Origin: Berkiella sp964606325
Lineage (GTDB): Bacteria; Pseudomonadota; Gammaproteobacteria; Berkiellales; Berkiellaceae
NCBI GenBank assembly: GCA_964606325.1
Contig: CAZSGE010000010.1
Location: 1-64,000, forward strand
Length of the DNA: 64,000 nucleotides
Direction: 5' to 3'
Positions 47,148-54,225 of the stretch are shown piece after piece. Position numbers and translations under genes: made by a program. The notes below the pieces were generated by a model. The model searched no databases. It had not been told where the DNA came from and saw only the letters and a list, made by a program, of their open reading frames with translations. How positions within the stretch are numbered: the first letter of the stretch is position 1; each line of letters starts with the position of its first letter.

Positions 47148-47932
47148 TGGCACTATCTATGGTACAGTTACAAGCGTATTTACAACAATACGGTTTAAAT
47201 TCTCATTCAATTAAACAAATCCCAGAACTAGCTTTTTTCATCATTCTTAGCTTTTTCAGTTTATTTGCGTTGTATTTCTTTTTCCAATGGTACAAAAACT
47301 TCAAAAAAGCCAGGAATATAGAAGATACCCCAACGGCAAAAATCCGCTCTGCCGCTCAAGGATATGTTGAAATCGAAGGCAAGCAAAAATACCTCAATAA
47401 GCTGCCAACGACAGCTCCACTTTCTCAATTACCATGTACTTGGTATCGATATACGATTGACCATGGCGTGAAAAATAAATGGTACCGTGTTGAACAGGGG
47501 GAATCTACTCAGTCCTTTATGCTAGTAGATGACACAGGCGAAAGCATTGTCGATCCTGTTGGCGCTCAAGTAACCTGTGCATTAAAAGATAGTTGGTATG
47601 GCTTTAAAAAATACCCCAAAGGTAAACCCACTAATATAATTTGGCGAATTATAGGCACTTTTGGAAATTATCGATATATTGAGTGGCGAATGCATGAAGA
47701 CCACTACCTTTATGTAGCAGGGAATTTTTCAACACAAAATGATCCCACTACTCACGAGAGTTATCATTTTATTAGCAAAAAAGGGCTCAATAAAAGTTCA
47801 CCTTTTCTTATTTCTTCGGTTGATCAAAAGAAACTCATTTTCCAATATAAGCTAGCTGCTTTTGCTTTCTTAATTGGTTATAGCATTCTTTTGTTTATTA
47901 TTGGCTGGATGCTGGTTGGTAGATTTTTTTAA
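47147..47932 (+). CDS. GIDE-domain membrane protein (MUL1-like, without RING)
   Basis: 261 residues. Membrane helices near both ends (IPELAFFIILSFFSLFALYF and AFLIGYSILLFIIGWMLVGR) enclose a GIDE/BAM domain: AAQGYVEIEGKQKYL, PCTWYRYTID and FMLVDDTGESIVDPVGAQV. Eukaryotic MUL1/MAPL adds a cytosolic RING; none is present here, so ubiquitin-ligase activity is not expected despite the usual automatic label. Overlaps lemA by one base. Likely a structural partner of LemA. Confidence 0.85.
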   Translation: MALSMVQLQAYLQQYGLNSHSIKQIPELAFFIILSFFSLFALYFFFQWYKNFKKARNIEDTPTAKIRSAAQGYVEIEGKQKYLNKLPTTAPLSQLPCTWYRYTIDHGVKNKWYRVEQGESTQSFMLVDDTGESIVDPVGAQVTCALKDSWYGFKKYPKGKPTNIIWRIIGTFGNYRYIEWRMHEDHYLYVAGNFSTQNDPTTHESYHFISKKGLNKSSPFLISSVDQKKLIFQYKLAAFAFLIGYSILLFIIGWMLVGRFF

Positions 47933-48333
47933 TGGGCAGATGTTATGGAAAAATTGGGTCCCATAGAAACGAGCTGTTCTAACTCTTTTAATCTTTTAGC
48001 ATAATATGAGCTTTGCTGAAATTTATGCTTTTCGTGTTCAATCACAACCATTAATAATGAATAATTGCTTCGCGGATCTCTTAAAAATTTATCCAAATGG
48101 GTGTAAACCCTTACCCAACTACGACAACATTTTTGATAATGAGCGCGGCCAAGGGATAAAAAGAACCAATTACGGCCAAAGTTATATAGATAATGATTTA
48201 TTTCATCAATAATGTCGTGTAACTGTTTGTCACACACATGAACATCAAGAATATCGGCTGTGAAACCGATTGTCGTGCTACTCACTGCCATAACATAACC
48301 ACTTCGGGGTTTATGGTTATATAAAAAAGGCAT
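47929..48333 (-). CDS. Small unrecognised protein
   Basis: 134 residues. Convergent with the GIDE gene, overlapping by 4 bp. A good GGAAG/AAGAG region precedes the ATG (MPFLYNHKPRSG). Cys-, His- and Tyr-rich, with no hydrophobic helix. No family recognised. A plus-strand frame inside this region (48006-48212) is less convincing. Confidence 0.5.
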   Translation of the reverse strand: MPFLYNHKPRSGYVMAVSSTTIGFTADILDVHVCDKQLHDIIDEINHYLYNFGRNWFFLSLGRAHYQKCCRSWVRVYTHLDKFLRDPRSNYSLLMVVIEHEKHKFQQSSYYAKRLKELEQLVSMGPNFSITSAH

Positions 48334-48497
48334 AACACTCTTACTTCCATGTAACTACATTCAAATGAATGTTTGCCTACTCCTATTTAGCTTATCACCC
48401 TTTGGGTAGTATGTTAACTATCTTTATATTGTATTTTGCCCCACTTAAATATTGTGGGTACTATAGAAGCAACTACACGAATAAAGGGAGACCCAGC

Positions 48498-50087
48498 ATG
48501 CCAGAGAAAAAAGTCGATTTGCTTGAAGCCGAATATAATAATGCCCCTTACCAAAGCTTCGCATTTAGTCATACTCATCCAACACACCTGTACACTCTTG
48601 GCAAACTATTTGGTTTAAACCCAGTCGCGCTAGAGAAAGCGCGCGTGCTTGAGTTAGGGTGCGCCAGTGGCGGTAACCTTATTCCCATGGCATACCACTA
48701 TCCCAGTGGCGACTTTGTTGGCATTGATTTAGCTGATAAACAAGTGGAAATGGGTGTAAAAATAATTGAAGATCTTAAAATAAAAAACATCAAACTCAAA
48801 CATCAATCGATAAGTGATTTTACAGAAAAAGAAGGCAAGTTTGACTATATTATTTGCCATGGTGTTTATTCATGGGTTAATGATGAAGTACGAGAAAGCA
48901 TTTTAAAAATTTGTAATGAAAACCTCAGCACCAATGGTATTGCTTATGTAAGCTATAATACCTTCCCTGGTTGGAATATGGTTAACAGTGTTAGAGACAT
49001 GATGTTCTGGCATACCAAAAATATTCAAGATCCGCCAACAAGAGCTCAACAAGCCCGTTCTTTATTAAAATTTATCACTGATGGCTTGCAAGAAGACAAC
49101 TCACCTTATGCCATGTTTTTAAAGGGAGAAATTGCGCTACTCTCTAAGCAATCTGATAGTTACTTATTGCACGATCATTTATCAAGCTATAATCAACCAG
49201 TGTATTTTTATCAATTTATGGAATCCGCCAATAAGCATCAACTATCATACTTATCTGATGCCTTTTTAGCGACGATGTACACAGACAATTTACCACCGCA
49301 ATTTTCAAAAGAATTAAATAAAGTCAATAACATTATTATTATTGGCCAATACATGGATTTTATTCGCAACCAACGCTTTCGTTGCACTTTATTATGTCAC
49401 CAAAATTTACAAGTCAATCGTGCGTTAAAAACAAGCGATATTGAGGATTTCTATTTACAATTCATTGGAAAACCTGCTGATCCTAACTTTAATGAAAAGA
49501 GTATCACTGAGGGTTCAGAAGCAACCTTCACACATGGCGCAATAACGTTGAAAGTGAAAAATAAAATCTCTCAAATGGCATTGCTGGTTTTATATGAAAA
49601 TCGCTTTATCCCCATTCACTATAATGACTTGTGCGATAAAATAATGACTCGCTGCCAAGTCACCGATTTAACCCTTGTCAAAAAGCATCTTAATGATGAT
49701 CTTAATATCATGCGCTCTGCCTTTGCGGGATTAATAAACCTTTTTAGCTATCCACCGCTTTATACACTTGATGTGAACGAAAAACCAATTGCTTGCCCAT
49801 TAGCAAGATATTTGGCAAAACATCAAAATTTTGTCACTAACCGCCGTCATGAACCTATAGGATTGGATCCCGTTGCAAAGGTGCTCTTGCCACATCTAGA
49901 TGGCACCAAAACATTGGCTGACTTAGAACCTTTAATTGAAGCTGAGCTCGATAAAGGGACGATGACAGCCTATGACAAAAACAAACAGCCTATAAAAGAT
50001 AAAGCGGAGCTCAAAAAGCAGGTATCCTTGTTTTGTAAATCATCATTAGAGAATATGGCGAAACAGGCTTTGTTGATTTATGGGTAA
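48498..50087 (+). CDS. Methyltransferase with regulatory domain (Rickettsia PKMT-like)
   Basis: 529 residues from the ATG at 48498, preceded by AAAGGGAG. The frame runs 43 codons further upstream without a ribosome site and with a non-homologous start. Class I SAM fold: ARVLELGCASGGNLIP, VGIDLADKQVEMG and YIICHGVYSWVNDEVR. The following NTFPGWNMVNSVRDMM, KGEIALLSKQSDSYLLHDHL and VYFYQFMESANKHQLSYLSD are the MethyTransf_Reg domain, as in the Rickettsia protein-lysine methyltransferases that modify OmpB. A winged C-terminal part follows. It should methylate lysines of a surface or host protein; the substrate is not shown. Confidence 0.87.
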   Translation: MPEKKVDLLEAEYNNAPYQSFAFSHTHPTHLYTLGKLFGLNPVALEKARVLELGCASGGNLIPMAYHYPSGDFVGIDLADKQVEMGVKIIEDLKIKNIKLKHQSISDFTEKEGKFDYIICHGVYSWVNDEVRESILKICNENLSTNGIAYVSYNTFPGWNMVNSVRDMMFWHTKNIQDPPTRAQQARSLLKFITDGLQEDNSPYAMFLKGEIALLSKQSDSYLLHDHLSSYNQPVYFYQFMESANKHQLSYLSDAFLATMYTDNLPPQFSKELNKVNNIIIIGQYMDFIRNQRFRCTLLCHQNLQVNRALKTSDIEDFYLQFIGKPADPNFNEKSITEGSEATFTHGAITLKVKNKISQMALLVLYENRFIPIHYNDLCDKIMTRCQVTDLTLVKKHLNDDLNIMRSAFAGLINLFSYPPLYTLDVNEKPIACPLARYLAKHQNFVTNRRHEPIGLDPVAKVLLPHLDGTKTLADLEPLIEAELDKGTMTAYDKNKQPIKDKAELKKQVSLFCKSSLENMAKQALLIYG

Positions 50088-50107
50088 TCGATAAATCTGA
50101 TCACAAG

Positions 50108-50255
50108 AGCCCTCACCCTAACATCGAACGCAAGCGGTAGAGGGCAACGGATCTTCTTTTCTAAGTGAGCTAAAGCGAACAAATCCCTCTACCGCTTGCG
50201 GGAGAGGTCATGGAACAGTTTGAGCTTAGCAAAACAGTTCCATGGGTGAGGGTCT
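50108..50255. repeat. Nested palindromic repeat element of about 145 bp
   Basis: Three nested inverted pairs: outer CCCTCACCC (50110-50118) with GGGTGAGGG (50244-50252); a perfect 16-bp pair CGCAAGCGGTAGAGGG (50129-50144) with CCCTCTACCGCTTGCG (50185-50200); and CATGGAAC/GTTCCATG (50209-50216, 50237-50244). It lies between convergent genes and would fold into a cruciform or long hairpin. It resembles MITE/REP-like CCCTCACCC elements seen in other genomes. Confidence 0.8.
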
Positions 50256-50269
50256 GATAGTTAGGGAAT

Positions 50270-51229
50270 CTACCGATTCTTAGCAATCCATTCAGTCCAG
50301 GTCTTCTTACCCAACCCACGTGAATCTTTAGCATATTTATAAAACTTGGTAATAAACACTTTACGCTCAGCAACATCTTCCTTTTTCCAAGCGTCTTCGT
50401 CATTTTCTGGAATATTCATGAGATCGCTTCCACCAATTAAGGCTTGGCGTTTAAGGATGTCATCAAAAGAAACTTTTTTTGCATTTTTAATCATATCGTA
50501 CATCGTCATAAAAGTAGTTGTTCTTCCTTTACCACCACGACAATGAAAATATACCCAAGCATCCGCAGGAAGCGTATTTACAAAATCAATAAAATCATCG
50601 ACGGTTTCATCATCAGGCCGATGATGATCTAACACGCCCAGTCGAAGATAGGTTAAATTAAGATGATTAACCAATGATGATTCAGTTTGTGCATTATTAA
50701 CTTTCATATCGATTTGACGCGCTTTAGTAATCACGCCATCTTTTTTCTGGAGAATTTGTGACACTAATATCGAGCCTTGTCGACGAAGATCATTAAAGAC
50801 CATTTGCTCTAGACGCATTAAATTGCCATCACTCTCTCCAGCATTACTTTGATTTCCTTTGCTATACCAACTGATAGGCGTTCCATCCACAAAACCATGC
50901 GATTCTTTGCGCAAATCAACAATCCAAACTGGGCCATCAATTTTCTTTAACGCATTTTCAAGTGTTGATTTGGAAAATTGAGCACTACCCATTATCTGCA
51001 ATGCATCTAACCCTTCTCTTGTTGGTACCTTTTCAGCTGATGTTTTGTATTCATCTTTTGAGGTGCGAAATCGACCTGGCAACTCAAGCCCGGGATCTTC
51101 ATCCAAAACAAGGATTGGGATATTGAAACTTTGATCTGTCATAGGTTGCGCGCAGACTCCTTGATGAGGCAGCATAAAGAAGAATAAGCAGATTGCTGTA
51201 AACTTTTCCAAGCTTTTGCGTTTTATCAT
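50270..51229 (-). CDS. Exported PTP-like phytase/phosphatase (inositol phosphatase family)
   Basis: 319 residues. Signal peptide (FTAICLFFFMLPHQGVCA). Cys-based phosphatase P-loop YFHCRGGKGRTTT (nucleophile C230, R236), and upstream the general-acid loop GVLDHHRPDDETVDDFIDFV, which matches the DHxxPxxExVDxF signature of PTP-like phytases (Selenomonas PhyA type). The N-terminal WIVDLRKESHGFVDG block is also typical. Known relatives dephosphorylate inositol phosphates, phosphoinositides or phosphotyrosine. It may be a periplasmic or exported enzyme. The closing region overlaps none of its neighbours. Confidence 0.88.
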   Translation of the reverse strand: MIKRKSLEKFTAICLFFFMLPHQGVCAQPMTDQSFNIPILVLDEDPGLELPGRFRTSKDEYKTSAEKVPTREGLDALQIMGSAQFSKSTLENALKKIDGPVWIVDLRKESHGFVDGTPISWYSKGNQSNAGESDGNLMRLEQMVFNDLRRQGSILVSQILQKKDGVITKARQIDMKVNNAQTESSLVNHLNLTYLRLGVLDHHRPDDETVDDFIDFVNTLPADAWVYFHCRGGKGRTTTFMTMYDMIKNAKKVSFDDILKRQALIGGSDLMNIPENDEDAWKKEDVAERKVFITKFYKYAKDSRGLGKKTWTEWIAKNR

Positions 51230-51393
51230 AACCGCTACCCATACATTATATTAAAGTGCTAAAACTGTGATTTTTTAAGTATAGTTCACAAACTAAAATT
51301 CTAGTCCATTCGCCAATTTACCAAGTCAGAAAAGTATCCTACATTTAAATAACGCGAGCTAAATAAGAAAATTGACGTAAGTAGGGATAGTTT

Positions 51394-51876
51394 ATGGTAG
51401 CAAGGACTGTTTGCATCATCATACTGTGTTTTAGTTTATCACTACCTGCCCTGGCAAAACAGAATAAAACTCAAATGAAATCTCAAACCTCTGATTCTCA
51501 TCAATTCGCAAAAAGCGGAAAAATAAAATTAAAAATTAATACTGATGAGCTTGCTTCTAAAAATATTGGTCTTGCAATAAAAAATAACAAAATTGCAGGT
51601 GATTTATGTTTATATCACTCACATGTTTATGATGACCATACCTTTAAAGATGTTGTTGTTAGTGAGTTTTTGCTTGAAAATATCAGCAATGATGATGCGC
51701 ACATACATTATGAGTTAATGCTTAAAGATAAAATTGGACTTGTCGCTAAAAGTTCTGGCAGAATTTATGTGCCCAAAGGCAAAAACCAGCCCATACGTTG
51801 CTCTAACATCCCTTTAAGTACTAAAGAAATTAAAGACATACGTTCTTACGAAATTAAATTGAGCACAAAAGATTAA
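51394..51876 (+). CDS. Small exported protein of unknown function
   Basis: 160 residues. Signal peptide (MVARTVCIIILCFSLSLPALA) and an AGGGATAG ribosome site. The mature part looks beta-rich and lysine-rich, with Cys near residues 72 and 139. No family recognised. Its stop overlaps the end of the convergent GG-leader peptide gene by 4 bp. Confidence 0.65.
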   Translation: MVARTVCIIILCFSLSLPALAKQNKTQMKSQTSDSHQFAKSGKIKLKINTDELASKNIGLAIKNNKIAGDLCLYHSHVYDDHTFKDVVVSEFLLENISNDDAHIHYELMLKDKIGLVAKSSGRIYVPKGKNQPIRCSNIPLSTKEIKDIRSYEIKLSTKD

Positions 51877-52133
51877 TTTGAATCATCCATTAAGACTGCT
51901 GTGAAACCACCAACAAAGCCACCAATGCAGGCTCCACAACAGGCACCTAGTGTTATCGCGTTTTCAAAAACACCAGGCATAATGGCAAGCAGCGGATATT
52001 TTGATACAACGCGAGCACCAGCGTAGGTTCCAATAAAAAATCCAGCTGTGGCGCCAAAAACCAATCCATTAAATAGGGCTTCTTCATTACCACCACTCAC
52101 CAGCGTGGTTTCTTGAATGTTTAATACTTTCAT
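51873..52133 (-). CDS. Small peptide with double-glycine leader (bacteriocin-like)
   Basis: 86 residues from the ATG at 52133 (leader MKVLNIQETTLVSGG). The frame extends upstream without support. The leader ends in Gly-Gly after the L-x-x-x-E-x-x-x-V-S pattern of C39-peptidase substrates. The mature part is rich in Gly/Ala with GxxxG-like runs (LVFGATAGFFIGTYAGA, LGACCGACIGGFVGGF) and a Cys pair, as in pore-forming class II microcins. No immunity or exporter gene is adjacent. A second peptide with a closely similar leader lies at 60657-60830. Confidence 0.72.
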   Translation of the reverse strand: MKVLNIQETTLVSGGNEEALFNGLVFGATAGFFIGTYAGARVVSKYPLLAIMPGVFENAITLGACCGACIGGFVGGFTAVLMDDSN

Positions 52134-52309
52134 ATACACTCTTACGAATAATTTATCACTTGTCACAATATTCAGAAGGGGCTGATAAAGCGAGCTTTAT
52201 CCGATAAATTGCCTTAATTTCACAACAGATGGACTGTATGAAATAACTGATATCATTTGACCTATCATGAACTATGTTATAAATATAATCACTTACTTGA
52301 GGTGTGTTC

Positions 52310-53482
52310 ATGTATACTCCAATCCAAGCTGCAAAAGTCTTTCGCGAAATTAAAAATGCATTATTGTCTAAACCTCTCCTCTTCACAAGAGAAGGTGTTT
52401 TTAGAATATCTGGTTCGCAAGCACAAGCAAGAGAGCTTGTTGAAGGGATTCTATCTGGCACAAAAGTAAAAACCCCATCTGATCGCAACCTAGAAAAATT
52501 CCCATTACATGATTATATATCTGCATTAAAACTAGTTTTAGATGAATGCACCCTCCTAAACCCGGAGTCGCTTAGTATTGAAATGTTGAAAGATAGTATT
52601 GAAAAATATGATCCTGCACAAGCAGCCTATGAACTTAGCCTTTACATTGATCAACTTGCAAAATCCACAGATGAGAATGAGCATGCAGCTGGCGAAGTAT
52701 TTTATAGTTATCTGCAATTAACAAAGCAAGCTGTTATTTTTCAAGAAAAAAACAAAATGTCAGCTCAAAACTTAGGTATAGTACTTGGCCCCAATTTTGA
52801 AAAAATGATGAATTCAGATCCTAAACGAACGCTTTCATTAATACTTAAACTCAACACCGTTTGTGAATTAATGCTCAAAAATGATGCTTTTACAAATGAC
52901 TTTGAGAAAATGTATGCCACATCAATCATAACTGCCAGAGAAAAACAGCTTCAAAAGTTGGAGTCTGAGAAAGAATCATTACAATACTTGAGGCAAACAT
53001 ATCAAGCCAAGATAAGTGAGTATCAACAAAAAATTGCAGCTCAGAAAGTAGCACTGAGTGAAGCAAGTAATCGTAGTAATAAAAAAATGATTGCAGCTAA
53101 AATTGAAGAATTCGAGAAGATCATCGAACTCTATAAAAAGGATGACAAAGAAGAGACCGCTGTTAAAATCAAAGCCATTAAATCTCAAATTAGTGATTTA
53201 AAGGAAGATATTAAATCTCTTAAAAGCAAACATCTTCAACACGTCAAACCATCCGTATTTAAGGACAGCCAAGAACTTAAAATCACCCAGATTATAGATG
53301 AAATCAAAGAATTAATTACCGATGATGAAGAAGATGTTAACGCAAGTCCCTTTCCTATTAATCTGCTTATGAAAGCTACGGTAAAACCTAAGCCACATAA
53401 CGATAAAGAGCTGAATAAGCATGTCAAGCAAAGTAATCAAAGTTCAAATAAAGCCATCGTAAAAATAAAGCCGACGATTTAA
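52310..53482 (+). CDS. RhoGAP-domain protein with coiled coil, candidate effector
   Basis: 390 residues from the ATG at 52310 (GAGGTG upstream). The domain fills about 5-190. The arginine-finger context is FTREGVFRISGSQAQA (R32), and the second hallmark is KMSAQNLGIVLGPNFEKM, the N-x-L-x-x-V-x-x-P block of eukaryotic RhoGAPs. Residues about 200-310 are a long coiled coil (KQLQKLESEKESLQYLRQTY) and the tail is basic. RhoGAPs switch off Rho/Rac/Cdc42 by GTP hydrolysis. No signal peptide, so delivery would need a type IV-like route. The usual KxLRxLPxPL block is poorly matched, so activity is uncertain. Confidence 0.85.
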   Translation: MYTPIQAAKVFREIKNALLSKPLLFTREGVFRISGSQAQARELVEGILSGTKVKTPSDRNLEKFPLHDYISALKLVLDECTLLNPESLSIEMLKDSIEKYDPAQAAYELSLYIDQLAKSTDENEHAAGEVFYSYLQLTKQAVIFQEKNKMSAQNLGIVLGPNFEKMMNSDPKRTLSLILKLNTVCELMLKNDAFTNDFEKMYATSIITAREKQLQKLESEKESLQYLRQTYQAKISEYQQKIAAQKVALSEASNRSNKKMIAAKIEEFEKIIELYKKDDKEETAVKIKAIKSQISDLKEDIKSLKSKHLQHVKPSVFKDSQELKITQIIDEIKELITDDEEDVNASPFPINLLMKATVKPKPHNDKELNKHVKQSNQSSNKAIVKIKPTI

Positions 53483-53490
53483 TTCGTCGG
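53471..53490 (-). terminator. Hairpin at the end of the RhoGAP gene, best as a minus-strand terminator
   Basis: CCGACGA-TTTAAT-TCGTCGG, perfect 7-base arms, containing the RhoGAP stop. On the minus strand it is followed by CTTTATTTTT, a good T-run; on the plus strand by CCCCTTCATT only. Confidence 0.65.
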
Positions 53491-53512
53491 CCCCTTCATT
53501 CTATTTATAGCA

Positions 53513-53563
53513 TCACCGTAATAGCGTTATATCACTTGATAGCGTTACATTATCAACAGACAT
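53513..53563 (-). other. Candidate 16-codon minus-strand peptide with strong ribosome site
   Basis: ATG at 53563 is preceded by AAAAGGAGGGCGTT, one of the best Shine-Dalgarno sequences in the window, and opens 16 codons (MSVDNVTLSSDITLLR) before TGA at 53513, 23 bases short of the minus-strand hairpin terminator. It could be a leader peptide, small peptide or regulatory RNA. Confidence 0.35.
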
Positions 53564-53696
53564 AACGCCCTCCTTTTCGATTCTCATAAGAGCGATGGCT
53601 GTAAGCACGTCTGCATGACATTTCAAATGCTGCTATGTTCTATGGATAAACACTTGTCGAATAACTGATCACTAATCTAGTATTGATGGAGTTGAT

Positions 53697-54158
53697 ATGA
53701 GTTATGTTGATTCGAGCTTAATGCCTGGAGAAACGGTAAAATGGCGAACACAGCTGCACAAAATCATGTTCGTAGTGCCAAGTATTCTCGCGATAGGTGT
53801 TGCCATTGTTGGCTTTTGGCTATTTCACAAAGGATTCGATGCTATCTATACCGGATTAAGCGTAATCATTGCGCTCATCATTTTATTACCAGCATGTATT
53901 AAATATACAACCAGCGAATTTGCAGTCACAAACAAACGTGTCATTGTAAAAATTGGATTTATTCAACGGCAAACGATGGAAACATTATTGCAAAAAATTG
54001 AAGCGATAAGTGTTGATCAAACTGTGTTAGGTCGAATTTTAAACTATGGTACGATTAGTATTATTGGGACAGGTGGCACTAAAGAATCATTTGTTAATAT
54101 TGCCAACCCGCTTGATTTTCGACGTAGTATACAAGAGCAGACAGATGCTAATGCTTAG
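53697..54158 (+). CDS. Bacterial PH (bPH2/YdbS-like) membrane protein
   Basis: 153 residues. Two membrane helices (IMFVVPSILAIGVAIVGFWL and AIYTGLSVIIALIILLPACI) then a PH-like domain: TSEFAVTNKRVIVKIGFIQR, the conserved LQKIEAISVDQTVLGRILNYGTI and IIGTGGTKESF. The family is common in bacteria, role in membrane stress poorly known. GGAG precedes the ATG. A terminator follows. Confidence 0.88.
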   Translation: MSYVDSSLMPGETVKWRTQLHKIMFVVPSILAIGVAIVGFWLFHKGFDAIYTGLSVIIALIILLPACIKYTTSEFAVTNKRVIVKIGFIQRQTMETLLQKIEAISVDQTVLGRILNYGTISIIGTGGTKESFVNIANPLDFRRSIQEQTDANA

Positions 54159-54192
54159 CGTATACAAGAAGTCGCAGATACATTGACAATAT

Positions 54193-54215
54193 AGCCCTCT
54201 TAAGAGGGCTTTTTG
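54193..54215 (+). terminator. Rho-independent terminator after the bPH2 gene
   Basis: AGCCCTCTTAAGAGGGCT, an 18-bp perfect palindrome, followed by TTTTG. It lies between convergent genes and may serve both. Confidence 0.85.
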
Positions 54216-54225
54216 AGTTAATAAC

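Noticed and set aside
47147..47932. E3 ubiquitin ligase annotation for the GIDE-domain protein
   Set aside because: No RING Cys/His pattern is present, so ligase activity is not supported.
48006..48212. 68-codon plus-strand frame opposite the small minus-strand gene
   Set aside because: The minus-strand gene has the better ribosome site and is longer; the plus frame lacks one.
48369..48497. 43-codon upstream extension of the PKMT-like gene
   Set aside because: No ribosome site; the ATG at 48498 has AAAGGGAG and gives the family-like N-terminus.
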